Part shown: one piece after another, positions 7,300-16,527 of the stretch
How the letters are laid out: each line of letters starts with the position of its first letter
Numbering within the stretch: the first letter of the stretch is position 1
Origin: Fidelibacterota bacterium
Lineage (GTDB): Bacteria > Fidelibacterota > Marinisomatia > Marinisomatales > UBA1611
NCBI GenBank assembly: GCA_012964275.1
Contig: DTUG01000220.1
Span: 1 to 19,368, forward strand
Reading direction: 5' to 3'
DNA: 19,368 nucleotides
Translations under genes and position numbers: made by a program
Notes under the pieces: generated by a model
Seen by the model: the letters and a program-made list of their open reading frames with translations, nothing else
Database searches by the model: none
What the model was told of the DNA's origin: nothing

Positions 7300-8226
7300 A
7301 TGCTATCTATTGTTATCCCGGTATTTAATGAACGTGAATCTCTTCCGCATTTGTGGAAAGAAATCAATCATGTTCTAGCTGATGACTCAAACTGGGAGAT
7401 ATTATTTATTGATGATGGATCTTCTGATGGTTCTCTAGATTACCTGGCAGATCTGTGTAAAAATAACTCCGCAGTCAAGCTTGTTCAGTTTTACCGCAAT
7501 TTTGGCAAATCCGCTGCTTTATCGGAAGGGTTCAAACATGCCCAGGGTGATACAATCGTTACTATGGATGGAGACCTGCAGGATGACCCAGCAGAAATTC
7601 CAAACCTTATCAACAAGTTAGAAGAGGGCTATGACCTGGTTTCCGGCTGGAAAAAGACTCGGTATGATCCGTGGACTAAAACTTTTCCTTCCAAAATATT
7701 CAATTTTGTCACCCGATTATTTACCGGTGTTAAAATTCATGACTTCAACTGCGGGCTGAAATGCTATCGTCAAGTAGTAGTAAAATCATTAGATATTTTT
7801 GGCGGACGTCATCGCTATATCCCTGCATTGGCCGGTCAGAAAAATTTTAAGGTCGGTGAAGTCGTAATTAACCATCGGCCTAGAAAATTCGGTAAAACAA
7901 AATATGGAGGGTCACGCCTTTTTCATGGATTTTTTGACCTGTTGACTATATTATTTCTGAATCGCTATACCCAACAACCATTGCACTTATTCGGTTTTTT
8001 TGGTTTGATTGCATTTACGTTTGGCCTGATCTCTGAATTTGTAGTTCTATACTACAAGTTTGGAATCGGTGATCCATTTTCTAAACACATTGCCTTGCTC
8101 ATTTTTGGCGTGATGCTTGTGTTGATCGGTATTCAATTTTTTTCCATTGGTCTTTTAGGTGAAATGATGGCCCGGACAAATCAAAGGCAGGAAAACAGAG
8201 TTAAGGAAATAATATCATCCAGTTAA
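7300..8226 (+). CDS. GT2 glycosyltransferase, polyprenyl-phosphate type (GtrB/CsbB/DPM1-like)
   Basis: Family 2 glycosyltransferase expected to transfer a sugar from a nucleotide donor to undecaprenyl phosphate on the cytoplasmic face. The GT-A domain fills about residues 1-220: IVIPVFNERESL (4-15), FIDDGSSDGS (36-45), the metal-binding DGD (90-92) inside MDGDLQDDP, and DFNCGLKCYR (148-157). Two C-terminal membrane helices follow at about 228-251 and 262-285, ending in the SIGLLGEMMAR signature seen in GtrB, CsbB and ArnC-type enzymes. The 308-residue length fits. It opens the glycan block 5 nt after the lipoprotein gene. The sugar cannot be told from sequence. A YfhO-family protein further down is the type of enzyme that uses such lipid-linked sugars. 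Confidence 0.9.
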   Translation: MLSIVIPVFNERESLPHLWKEINHVLADDSNWEILFIDDGSSDGSLDYLADLCKNNSAVKLVQFYRNFGKSAALSEGFKHAQGDTIVTMDGDLQDDPAEIPNLINKLEEGYDLVSGWKKTRYDPWTKTFPSKIFNFVTRLFTGVKIHDFNCGLKCYRQVVVKSLDIFGGRHRYIPALAGQKNFKVGEVVINHRPRKFGKTKYGGSRLFHGFFDLLTILFLNRYTQQPLHLFGFFGLIAFTFGLISEFVVLYYKFGIGDPFSKHIALLIFGVMLVLIGIQFFSIGLLGEMMARTNQRQENRVKEIISSS

Positions 8227-8238
8227 TTACCGTGATAT

Positions 8239-9270
8239 ATGATAACATCATCACCGATCATCAGTGTTATAACGCCCACGTATAACCGAGCGGATGAACT
8301 TGGTCCGCTGATTAATTCATTACAAAACCAAACACTGGACCATTCCCTCTTTGAATTAATTATCTCAGATGACGGATCTACAGATGATACTGCTGTTGTT
8401 ATAGATACTTGGCGGGAAAAGATTGACTTTTCACTGCGCTATTTAACCCAGGATAACCAGGGTCCTGGTGCGGCAAGAAACCACGGCTTGGCTGAGTGCA
8501 CAGGAGAATTGATCATGTTTATTGATTCTGACTGCGAAGCCCACCAGTCATGGGTAGAAACGATTTATAGTGCTTATCAACTTGACGAGTTCGATGCCTG
8601 CGGAGGGCCGGATAGTGCTAAAAGCGATTTTACACCTATCCAGAAAGCAATTGATTTTTCCATGACATCTTTTCTAACAACCGGGGGAATGCGGGGGCAC
8701 AGTGATAAAATGATGGCCAAATTTTATCCCAGGTCACATAATATGGCTTTGAAAAGATCTTTGTATGAAAAAATAGGTGGTTTTGGATCACTCCGCCACG
8801 GTCAGGACATTGAATTGAGCCATCGAATTCACAAAAGCGGAGCACGGGTAAAGTTCATGAAAGATGCCATTGTTTACCATCGTAGACGTACAACACTTAA
8901 AAAGTTCTTTCGTCAGGTATTCAATTGGGGTGTAGCACGGATCAACTTGGGAAAAATTGATAGTGCGATGCTGGAGCCCATACATTTTATTCCATCCATT
9001 GCAATTCTAATGATAATTACGATAATTACAGGAGCATTTTTCAACAGCCAAGTTTATTTGCCAGTCCTTGCTATAGGAATTGGATTGTTCCTACTAGCCT
9101 GTTTGATTGGCGGAATAAAAAACAGAAGTATAATTGTTGCAGTGATATTGATTACCGTAATTCCTTTACAGGTTATAGGATACGGATTAGGATTCTTAAG
9201 TGCATTTATCAGCAGGTTTATTTTTAATCGAGGTGAGTTTACAGGCTTCACAAAAAATTATTACCAATAG
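8239..9270 (+). CDS. GT2 glycosyltransferase with C-terminal membrane helices
   Basis: A second family 2 glycosyltransferase, clearly distinct from the previous one. The GT-A core has ISVITPTYNRADEL (8-21), a donor-binding ISDDGSTDD (42-50), the DxD motif DSD (96-98) and a QDIELSHR segment (189-196) corresponding to the acceptor-side acidic motif. Three hydrophobic segments at about 250-268, 272-291 and 297-325 anchor it in the inner membrane. The length is 343 residues. It probably adds one sugar to a lipid-linked glycan. The gene begins 12 nt after the previous stop and its stop overlaps the GTG start of the GT4 gene by 1 nt (TAGTG), so translation of these two is likely coupled. Donor and linkage are unknown. 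Confidence 0.88.
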   Translation: MITSSPIISVITPTYNRADELGPLINSLQNQTLDHSLFELIISDDGSTDDTAVVIDTWREKIDFSLRYLTQDNQGPGAARNHGLAECTGELIMFIDSDCEAHQSWVETIYSAYQLDEFDACGGPDSAKSDFTPIQKAIDFSMTSFLTTGGMRGHSDKMMAKFYPRSHNMALKRSLYEKIGGFGSLRHGQDIELSHRIHKSGARVKFMKDAIVYHRRRTTLKKFFRQVFNWGVARINLGKIDSAMLEPIHFIPSIAILMIITIITGAFFNSQVYLPVLAIGIGLFLLACLIGGIKNRSIIVAVILITVIPLQVIGYGLGFLSAFISRFIFNRGEFTGFTKNYYQ

Positions 9271-10541
9271 TGAAGAAAGTTTTAGTGATATCCTATTACT
9301 GGCCTCCGAGCGGAGGCCCCGGGGTACAGCGTGTATTAAAGTTTTGTAAATATCTACCGGAATTTGGCTGGGAGCCGATCGTATTAACTGTAAAAAATGG
9401 CGAATTTCCATCTCGGGATGAGTCTCTCTTAATTGAGGCGGAATCAATAAAAGTTTACTATGCGAAGGCAATTGCTCCTTACGGACTTTTCAAAGTCTTT
9501 TCTAGATCGGAACGTATTCCGGCTCATCTATTAAGTCCTCAAGAAAATGAACGGATCATTAATAGAATCGCTCGCTGGGTTCGGTATAATATGGTGGTTC
9601 CTGATGGGCGTATAGGCTGGTATCCCGGAGCGGTAAAATTGGGCTTGCATATTCTTGAAAGTGAAAATATTGATCTTATTTTTTCTTCTGGACCACCCCA
9701 TACAGCCCATTTAATTGCAAGAAAACTATCCGAAAATTCAGGGTTGAAATGGACGGCAGATTTTCGGGATCCATGGACCGATCGGTTTTATTATGTTGAA
9801 TCGCCACGCTGTAGATTAACAAAGTGGCTCGATGGAACACTTGAGAAAAAAATATTAAGTAAGGCAGACCGGATAACGGTGGTCAGCCCTGGATTTTGTG
9901 ACCAGTTAAACAACCATGTTCCAATCAAAGATAAATCAGATATTCTTTTTAATGGATTTGATGAAGAAGATTTCAGAGATAGGTCGTTTCATCGCAGGGA
10001 TAATGGGAAAATTGTAATCTCACATATAGGTTCACTATCCAAATCGCAAAATCCGATTTTGTTATTTCAGGCTATTCAATCATATTATAAAAAATTTTCT
10101 GAAAATCGATTCAGGTTGCGATTTATCGGATCAGTTCATCCCGCAATAAAAGACACAATCAATGAATTCAAGTTGAATTCCATGGTAGAATTCATAAACT
10201 ATTTGCCTCATGCAGAGGCGATCAAGCACATGATGGAATCCGATGCTTTATTAATCGTAGTGCCTGATCTTCCTGGAAGTGAAGGAATTATCCCTGGAAA
10301 ATTATATGAGTATTTACGTAGCGGATCACACATAATTTTAATCGGAAACGATAATTGTAACGCAGCTGATATCGTTACCAATTTTGGCGGATTTTGTATT
10401 AATCAAAACCAGACAGATTTTAAGATAGAAAGAATTACTTCGATTAGGACCAATCAAAATACCTCCCAATTAAATCAATATTCGAGACGATCGCAGTCAG
10501 AGAGGTTATCAGAAATATTTTCAAATTGTGTTGACGAATAA
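9270..10541 (+). CDS. GT4-family glycosyltransferase (GT-B fold)
   Basis: A 423-residue cytoplasmic glycosyltransferase, predicted to be retaining. The N-terminal Rossmann half opens with VLVISYYWPPSGGPGVQR (4-21), a common start in GT4 enzymes of glycan clusters. The mid-region TADFRDPWTDRFY is also family-typical. The C-terminal half carries the nucleotide-sugar EX7E-type motif around EGIIPGKLYEYLRSG (Glu338 and Glu347). There are no membrane helices. The start is GTG 9270, overlapping the previous stop; the family-typical N-terminus begins directly there. Its stop TAA is immediately followed by the ATG of the next gene. Sugar specificity is unknown. Confidence 0.88.
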   Translation: MKKVLVISYYWPPSGGPGVQRVLKFCKYLPEFGWEPIVLTVKNGEFPSRDESLLIEAESIKVYYAKAIAPYGLFKVFSRSERIPAHLLSPQENERIINRIARWVRYNMVVPDGRIGWYPGAVKLGLHILESENIDLIFSSGPPHTAHLIARKLSENSGLKWTADFRDPWTDRFYYVESPRCRLTKWLDGTLEKKILSKADRITVVSPGFCDQLNNHVPIKDKSDILFNGFDEEDFRDRSFHRRDNGKIVISHIGSLSKSQNPILLFQAIQSYYKKFSENRFRLRFIGSVHPAIKDTINEFKLNSMVEFINYLPHAEAIKHMMESDALLIVVPDLPGSEGIIPGKLYEYLRSGSHIILIGNDNCNAADIVTNFGGFCINQNQTDFKIERITSIRTNQNTSQLNQYSRRSQSERLSEIFSNCVDE

Positions 10542-11585
10542 ATGTTCCAGTTCAAGCAGTTCATCAAATCGATACTACTGATACTCAGGTTACCTTTTCT
10601 GAGGATTTTCAGCACCACTTTTTTTCTGAGTGCATTCTTTTACAGTATTTTTTCAAGAGCCTTTTGGCGGGAATTTAACAGTGTGTTGAGGGGGCGTTAT
10701 TTGTATTTAAAACGTCTGCATGAAAAATCGGAAAATGTGTTTCTATTGAGGCGAAATGTTCATCGCTTAGAAAAAGGTTTGCTCATGCGGCCTCGTAGAC
10801 CTGTATTTGGGTTAAAATATATTGAAGAACTGGTAAATGTATATGAAAGATTAGTTAGCAAAGATTTAGAAAATGACGAATCTATAGTAGATCAGTTGAT
10901 CTGGGCTCGTGATGTGCTGACGAAATACTTCTCTGTTGTAGAAAACAATACAATAGTTTCCAATTGCAGGAACCAATTCGAGAAGATTGATATTGCATTT
11001 GGATCTAAGGAAAAAAAGATCCCTTTCAATCAGCCTTCTAAAGAACCTCCGGTTCAATACGACCAATTTTTTAAATTGACAAAAAACAGGCGTTCCGTGC
11101 GTTGGTTTCTCCCAAAACCTGTTCCCCGTGAAATGATTGACCGTGCCATACTGGCAGCTGTTCAATCTCCAAGTTCCTGTAATCGCCTGCCTTATGAATT
11201 CCGAGTTATTGATGATGAAAAAATGGTTAAAGAAGTGTCGACTATCCCTATGGGGACAAAGGGATTTTCTGATAATATACCAGTCATTATTGCAGTGGTC
11301 GGCCATCTGGATGCATTTTTCAATGAGAGGGATCGGCACCTTATCTATATCGATGCTAGTTTAGCCTCCATGGCAATGGTATTATCTTTCGAGACGATGG
11401 GACTATCAACCTGTTGTCTGAACTGGCCGGATATCCCCAAGCGAGAGAAGAAAATAAGTAAAGCCCTAAACCTTGAACGGAAAAATCGTGTTATTATGTT
11501 TATGGCCGTAGGATGGGCAGATCCGGAAGGAAAAGTAGCTTATTCTGAAAAGAAACCTTTGGGCGTTATCCGCAAGTATAACTGA
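10542..11585 (+). CDS. Nitroreductase-family protein with N-terminal extension, in glycan cluster
   Basis: The C-terminal half (about residues 175-347) is an FMN-binding nitroreductase fold: KNRRSVRWFLPKPVPREMID (from residue 181), AAVQSPSSCNRLPYEFRV and a closing IMFMAVGWADPEG. The first 174 residues are an extension. It has a hydrophobic start (about 5-36, possibly membrane-associating) and an HRLEKGL motif (74-80) that I recall from nitroreductase-like proteins of capsule/exopolysaccharide loci. The length of 347 compares with about 200 for ordinary nitroreductases. It sits between a GT4 enzyme and a pyruvyl transferase with which it overlaps by 1 nt (TGATG), so the two are probably co-translated. 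The reaction is unknown; a flavin-dependent redox step on a sugar or lipid intermediate is conjecture. Confidence 0.85.
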   Translation: MFQFKQFIKSILLILRLPFLRIFSTTFFLSAFFYSIFSRAFWREFNSVLRGRYLYLKRLHEKSENVFLLRRNVHRLEKGLLMRPRRPVFGLKYIEELVNVYERLVSKDLENDESIVDQLIWARDVLTKYFSVVENNTIVSNCRNQFEKIDIAFGSKEKKIPFNQPSKEPPVQYDQFFKLTKNRRSVRWFLPKPVPREMIDRAILAAVQSPSSCNRLPYEFRVIDDEKMVKEVSTIPMGTKGFSDNIPVIIAVVGHLDAFFNERDRHLIYIDASLASMAMVLSFETMGLSTCCLNWPDIPKREKKISKALNLERKNRVIMFMAVGWADPEGKVAYSEKKPLGVIRKYN

Positions 11586-12730
11586 TGATTATTGAGATAA
11601 AAGGAGGCGGTTTTATCAACAAGGGCGCCCAACTTATGCTACAAACTTTAATAGCAGAAAAAAACTGGTTTAGTGATGATTGTAAATTTGTGATGCACAT
11701 GGCGTCCGGGTCTTTCGCAGATAGAAATTCCTGCCAATTGGGACATTTAGCATGGCTTCATACCTGGAATTATCTTCCTGCAGCAATTTTAACAGACACC
11801 TTCTTTTCTTGTCTTTCCCGGAAGGTCAGAAAAAAGTTCAATATTTGGTTAAAGAATGAAATTGAAGGGGTATTGGAGATCTCAGGTTTTGTTTACTCTG
11901 ACCACTTCGGACCGAAACCCTGTAATAGAATGGCAGATTATTATAGACAATTGCGTAATGCCGGGGCAAAAATTATCATTATGCCGCAGGCAATGGGTCC
12001 ATTTGAAAATCCGGATGTGAAAGCATCAGTTCTGGAAATCATAGATGCAGCTGAACTGGTTTTTATAAGGGATGAAGTATCATTTGGCCACGTAACCGAA
12101 TTGGCTGGTCGTTTAGAGAGGATAGTCTACACTCCAGATTTTACACTATCATTAATGGGCGTAGAAAAAGAAGAATACAATAATTTGAAGGATAGGGTGT
12201 GCATTATACCCAATGAAAAATTATTTAAATCGCATACCATAGATAAGAATAAATATACCGGGTTACTCAATTCGATCGTTTCATTTTGCAGTGAGAAAAA
12301 GATTAAACCTTTTTTATTACTTCATGAATATGGCAAAGATAATACCCTAGTTGGAGGTCTAGCAGGAGAAATTTCAGAGTCTCTGGATATTGTAAGTGAA
12401 AGTGACCCCCTTGTTCTAAAGGCTATTATTGGTCAGTCGAAACTAGTGATTAGTTCACGCTATCATGGTCTCATTAATGCGCTTTATCAATCTGTACCCG
12501 TTATTGCGACAGGCTGGAGTCATAAATATGAAGCGTTGCTGAATGAATATGATCTTGGTGATTATATGATTTCTGATTATGATCCTCAATCCATAATTCA
12601 CATGATGGCTGATATTCTTGATTCAGCTAAGTCAGGCACTCTAGCGCAAACCATTTCCCTGGAAAACCAAAAACGGAAAAATAAATTGAATGAAATGTGG
12701 CAGCGTATTGAAACTGTAATGCAAACGTAA
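11585..12730 (+). CDS. Polysaccharide pyruvyl transferase family protein
   Basis: Member of the polysaccharide pyruvyl transferase family (Pfam PF04230), GT-B-like enzymes that move a pyruvate ketal from phosphoenolpyruvate onto glycan sugars, giving them a negative charge. Evidence is the N-terminal glycine-rich KGGGFINKGAQLM (GGG at residues 7-9), IIIMPQAMGPFENP in the middle, DAAELVFIRDEVS, and the C-terminal signature SSRYHGLINALYQSVPVI with Arg292 and His294, followed by HKYEALL. The 381-residue length is typical. No signal or membrane helix is seen, so it acts in the cytoplasm. The start ATG overlaps the nitroreductase stop. Some family members have other activities, so the exact transfer is inferred. 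Confidence 0.88.
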   Translation: MIIEIKGGGFINKGAQLMLQTLIAEKNWFSDDCKFVMHMASGSFADRNSCQLGHLAWLHTWNYLPAAILTDTFFSCLSRKVRKKFNIWLKNEIEGVLEISGFVYSDHFGPKPCNRMADYYRQLRNAGAKIIIMPQAMGPFENPDVKASVLEIIDAAELVFIRDEVSFGHVTELAGRLERIVYTPDFTLSLMGVEKEEYNNLKDRVCIIPNEKLFKSHTIDKNKYTGLLNSIVSFCSEKKIKPFLLLHEYGKDNTLVGGLAGEISESLDIVSESDPLVLKAIIGQSKLVISSRYHGLINALYQSVPVIATGWSHKYEALLNEYDLGDYMISDYDPQSIIHMMADILDSAKSGTLAQTISLENQKRKNKLNEMWQRIETVMQT

Positions 12731-12733
12731 CAG

Positions 12734-14209
12734 ATGCCCATGGCAGTACGCAAACCAGTAATAACAGCGGGGAAACAGGGTGTTATTTATGGATTAGGCA
12801 ACATATTCAATAAACTGGCATCCTTTCTGCTCATTCCTTTATATACGGTATTTCTCCCGACATCAGTGGTGGGTATTCTTATTTTGATTGAATTGTTTGA
12901 GAATCTGCTTGTCAACTTTCTACCCTATGGTGTTGCCTATGGCATGTGGGAAAAATTAAAAAAGGAGCCGAAGAAAAAATTTCAATCGTTTCCTTCTGCA
13001 TTTTACTCGTCACTAATAGCCACGTCTGTTGCCGTTATACTATTATATCTAAGCAGAGGATTATTTGTAGGTTTTTTAGGGATACCTATCGAGATAAGTT
13101 GGGTCTATAACTTGATCCTGCTGAATATTCTATTCAATGTTCAAATTCGCGTTTTTCTTTGGTTTATTCAATATGAGGGTAAAGCAATTCAATTCATTGC
13201 ACTATCATTTATTCAATTTGCTGGGACTCTTTTTTTATCGATCCTGTTTGTAGTATATCAGGGAAAAGGTCTGGAAGGTTTAATATTAGGGAAATTTATC
13301 TCTTACCTGATCATATTTGCAGGCTGCCTTTTGTATACACTGCTTAAATATCCTAAAACCATTGACTTCTATCGGTATAAATCTATGCTGCAGTTTGGAT
13401 TCCCCTTAATGGTCCTAGGCTTAACCCATCCTGTTTTAACAATTTTAGATAGGTTTGTAATGCGGATGGTGGAGTTACCTTTGGACCAGATTGGCATCTA
13501 CAGCGTTGGCTATAAATTTGGTATGATAATTAATATGGTTCTTGTGATTCCCATGCAGCGCGTGTGGAGCCCAATGATGTTTAAATTGGGGCTTGAAGAT
13601 AAAAATCTTCAATATCACCGGGATTTTCTGCTTTATTACTCAATAATTGGCATGAGCTTATTTGTGGGGATGCTATTATTCAGCAGGGAAATGTTAGGAT
13701 TGGTAACCACCGTTTCATATGATTCTGCTGCAACAATCATCCCGATTATTACCCTGGCTTATTTCTTTCATGGGTATCGAATATTTTTTCAGGCTGGTGC
13801 TGCCTTAACAGGAAAAACATGGAACCTAATATTTATACCTTTAATAACGGTCAGTGTCAGTATATCAGTAAACTACATCCTCATTCTTCGGCATGGTGTA
13901 ATAGGGGCTGCTGTTGCCACACTACTATCCTATATATTGCTGGATATCATTGTGTATGTAGTTTCCAGTCGATCTTTGTATATCGAATGGAATTGGAAAA
14001 AACTGGCAAACCTTTATGTGTTGGTTGGCATTATTGTATACATATTTTTCAGTTTCTTATTGCCCCAAGATGGTAAAACGCTATTATTCGAAAAATCGAT
14101 ACTCTTAATAGCGTTTTTTATTGGCTTAATTATTTTACGCATCGTTGGGTTGAGAGAACTCAATAGTATAAAATGGATAATTCAAAAAATATTAAAGGTG
14201 AACCCTTGA
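12734..14209 (+). CDS. Wzx-type lipid-linked oligosaccharide flippase (MOP superfamily)
   Basis: A 491-residue polytopic membrane protein with roughly 12-14 hydrophobic helices and short loops. It is a polysaccharide-biosynthesis protein of the MOP/MATE exporter superfamily. The N-terminus (GVIYGLGNIFNKLASFLLIP, about residues 16-35) is the standard opening helix of Wzx/RfbX-like flippases, and ILDRFVMRMVELPLDQIGIYSVGYKFG marks the middle of the fold. The expected role is to flip undecaprenyl-linked oligosaccharide from the cytoplasmic to the periplasmic face of the inner membrane. It starts 3 nt after the pyruvyl transferase gene and its TGA overlaps the ATG of the YfhO gene by 1 nt. The transported glycan is unknown. 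Confidence 0.88.
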   Translation: MPMAVRKPVITAGKQGVIYGLGNIFNKLASFLLIPLYTVFLPTSVVGILILIELFENLLVNFLPYGVAYGMWEKLKKEPKKKFQSFPSAFYSSLIATSVAVILLYLSRGLFVGFLGIPIEISWVYNLILLNILFNVQIRVFLWFIQYEGKAIQFIALSFIQFAGTLFLSILFVVYQGKGLEGLILGKFISYLIIFAGCLLYTLLKYPKTIDFYRYKSMLQFGFPLMVLGLTHPVLTILDRFVMRMVELPLDQIGIYSVGYKFGMIINMVLVIPMQRVWSPMMFKLGLEDKNLQYHRDFLLYYSIIGMSLFVGMLLFSREMLGLVTTVSYDSAATIIPIITLAYFFHGYRIFFQAGAALTGKTWNLIFIPLITVSVSISVNYILILRHGVIGAAVATLLSYILLDIIVYVVSSRSLYIEWNWKKLANLYVLVGIIVYIFFSFLLPQDGKTLLFEKSILLIAFFIGLIILRIVGLRELNSIKWIIQKILKVNP

Positions 14210-16527
14210 TGGATAAAAAATATATCCCCTTATTGATTGTATTAATCACTGCCATTTTTCTTTGGAAGATGATTGTTTATGGATATATCCCTATGGCAAA
14301 TGACATGGTGGCTCATGAACCGATCAAAAAGTGGATCAGTTCCACATCCGAATTCCCGCACTGGTTTCCCAATCTGTTCTCTGGTCTTCCATCTTATGGA
14401 GGATATATCTATACACCTGGTGATCCCGTAAAACCCATACTGGATATTCTCTTTTTCAATAAAGGTGTAAAACTCTGGTTTTATCTTACACTGGGTGGAC
14501 TGGGCCTGTTTTATTTTATACAGTTTTTGGGAAAAAGTACTTTCCCTGCTCTACTTGGCGGACTTTCCTATGCTTTGACACCTTACGGGTTTGGCCTGAT
14601 CAATGCCGGTCACAACAATAAGATCATGGCTATGGCTTTTATACCATGGATTCTATTCGGCGCCATGTATTCATTAAAAACTAGATCCCTGAAATCTGTT
14701 CTGTTTCTCAGCATCGTCACTGCACTACAATTGTGGTCAAATCATCCCCAGATCGTTTATTATACCTGGATGGTGGTGGGTTTATGGTGGCTGTTGAATG
14801 CATTCTTTGACTTAAAAGATAGAACTTTTTCTTTGCCTAAAACTGGAATAGGCCTAGGTCTTATTTGTGCCGGTTTGCTGTTAGCGCTGCTGATGGTTTC
14901 TGATCCTTATATAGATGTCTATACTTTCCAGAAGCATTCCAATCGCGGTGCACCATCTGTTATGGATCAAACAGGTGACACAAGATCAGGCACTAAATGG
15001 GACTATGCGACTCAATGGTCCTTTCATCCCAAGGAAACTATTTCATTCCTATACCCATATCACTACGGTCTTCAGAATTTTCCCGCTAGGGATATGAACG
15101 CAGCAGCCTATTGGGGTTATATGCCGTTTACCCAATCCACCCATTACCTGGGATTAATAGTGGTACTTCTGGCAGTTTTGGGGGCCTTGCTTCGAAAACC
15201 TGATCGCTTCGAATCATTTTTATGGTTGACCAGTCTTTTAGTTCTTGTGGTCGGTTTTGGAAGCCATTTTCCAGTGCTATATAAACCATTGTTCTCAATA
15301 GCACCATTCTTTTCGAAATTCAGGATTCCATCCATGATCTATCTCCTCCTCGCGGTCACGCTGCCATGTCTAGCCGCCAGTGGGATGGATACACTTATGA
15401 ATCAAGAAAGCAAAAAGGAGACCCTTAAAAAATGTCCCTGGTTCTTTGGGGGTTTTATTGGTCTCACCTTGGTATTATTTCTATTTGGCGAATCCCTTTT
15501 CTCTTTTTCCTCGACCGGGGACAGTCGGTTTAACCCTGCATTGATATCCCAAGTGCAAAATATTAGAACGGACCTTTACCAGAAAGGTTTATTGTTGGCG
15601 CTGGCCATAGGTGCAGCGGGTTTTGGTTTGATATGGACTTACACAAAGAGGCGACTGAATGCATGGATGTTTTCCATCATGTTGATCATGGTATCGTTAG
15701 TGGATCTATGGATAGTTGATCAGGAATTTTTGCAATTGAAACCCGCTAAGAATATGAGCGCCCAGTTTAGACCGAATCCGGTAATTTTATATCTGCAAAA
15801 AGATTCAGGACATTACCGGATATTCCCTGCTGATGAATTGAATTCAAACAAATATGGGTATTGGGGTATTGAAAGCATTGGTGGATACCGGGCTGTTAAG
15901 CTTCGGCACTATCAGGATTTGATGGATACCGGAGGTTTTGGAAGACCCACTATACTAAGTATGTTAAATGTGAAGTATCTGATTACCGGTAAAAAAGTAC
16001 GCAATATATCATTTACACCCGTGCCGGACATTAAAGGCTTTTATGAGAATAAAGATGTTCTGCCCAGGGCCTGGCTGGTAGGAAATGTTGAGAATGTCCC
16101 AGATCAAAAAACATCCTTATCTAAAATAATGTCAAAATCTTTCAGGCCGGAAAGGTCGGCAGTCGTGGTTAATTACACAGGACCGGATCTGCCTGGAACG
16201 GTTCAGGGAACTGCTGAGATAGAATCACATATAGAAAATGAAATAATGGTCAATGTTCAAACAGATAGTGGAGGCTTACTTGTTCTCTCAGAAGTCTACT
16301 ACGCACCAGGATGGAATTGTGAGATCAATGGTGAACCCACAAAAATCTATCAAACAAATCATGTTCTGCGATCCATTTACGTTCCGAAGGGAGAACACAG
16401 AGTCGAATTTTATTATGACCAAACTTCATGGAAGGTCGCCAGAATAGTCTCACGCGTCTCATTTTTATTCCTGGTGGGCGCATTCCTTTTCCTGTCCTGG
16501 AAAGACAAAAAGAGAACTGTAATCTAA
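14209..16527 (+). CDS. YfhO-family GT-C membrane glycosyltransferase
   Basis: A 772-residue protein with a first membrane helix at about 5-25 and a loop carrying a conserved acidic residue (NDMVAHEP, Asp32), as in GT-C enzymes. Some ten or more membrane helices reach to about residue 510. A large extracytoplasmic region follows (about 515-740, containing NSNKYGYWGIESIGGYRAVK and AWLVGNVE), then a last helix. This is the architecture of the YfhO family (Pfam PF09586). In Bacillus, YfhO works with the GT2 enzyme CsbB to put sugar on lipoteichoic acid outside the cell. By analogy this protein would transfer sugar from a polyprenyl-phosphate carrier to a periplasmic acceptor. Start 14209 overlaps the flippase stop (TGATG), with AAGGTG a little upstream; the in-frame ATG at 14173 lies deep inside the flippase gene. 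Confidence 0.85.
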   Translation: MDKKYIPLLIVLITAIFLWKMIVYGYIPMANDMVAHEPIKKWISSTSEFPHWFPNLFSGLPSYGGYIYTPGDPVKPILDILFFNKGVKLWFYLTLGGLGLFYFIQFLGKSTFPALLGGLSYALTPYGFGLINAGHNNKIMAMAFIPWILFGAMYSLKTRSLKSVLFLSIVTALQLWSNHPQIVYYTWMVVGLWWLLNAFFDLKDRTFSLPKTGIGLGLICAGLLLALLMVSDPYIDVYTFQKHSNRGAPSVMDQTGDTRSGTKWDYATQWSFHPKETISFLYPYHYGLQNFPARDMNAAAYWGYMPFTQSTHYLGLIVVLLAVLGALLRKPDRFESFLWLTSLLVLVVGFGSHFPVLYKPLFSIAPFFSKFRIPSMIYLLLAVTLPCLAASGMDTLMNQESKKETLKKCPWFFGGFIGLTLVLFLFGESLFSFSSTGDSRFNPALISQVQNIRTDLYQKGLLLALAIGAAGFGLIWTYTKRRLNAWMFSIMLIMVSLVDLWIVDQEFLQLKPAKNMSAQFRPNPVILYLQKDSGHYRIFPADELNSNKYGYWGIESIGGYRAVKLRHYQDLMDTGGFGRPTILSMLNVKYLITGKKVRNISFTPVPDIKGFYENKDVLPRAWLVGNVENVPDQKTSLSKIMSKSFRPERSAVVVNYTGPDLPGTVQGTAEIESHIENEIMVNVQTDSGGLLVLSEVYYAPGWNCEINGEPTKIYQTNHVLRSIYVPKGEHRVEFYYDQTSWKVARIVSRVSFLFLVGAFLFLSWKDKKRTVI

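Noticed and set aside
10866..11339. 157-codon open frame on the minus strand
   Set aside because: It lies wholly antisense to the nitroreductase gene, shows no recognisable domain and no ribosome binding site; it is a shadow of the coding strand.
13819..14076. 85-codon frame within the flippase gene, same strand
   Set aside because: It overlaps a continuous membrane-protein frame completely, has no domain and no start signal.
14209..16527. YfhO-like protein as a Wzy O-antigen polymerase
   Set aside because: It is far longer than Wzy proteins and has a large C-terminal extracytoplasmic region plus a final helix, matching YfhO instead.
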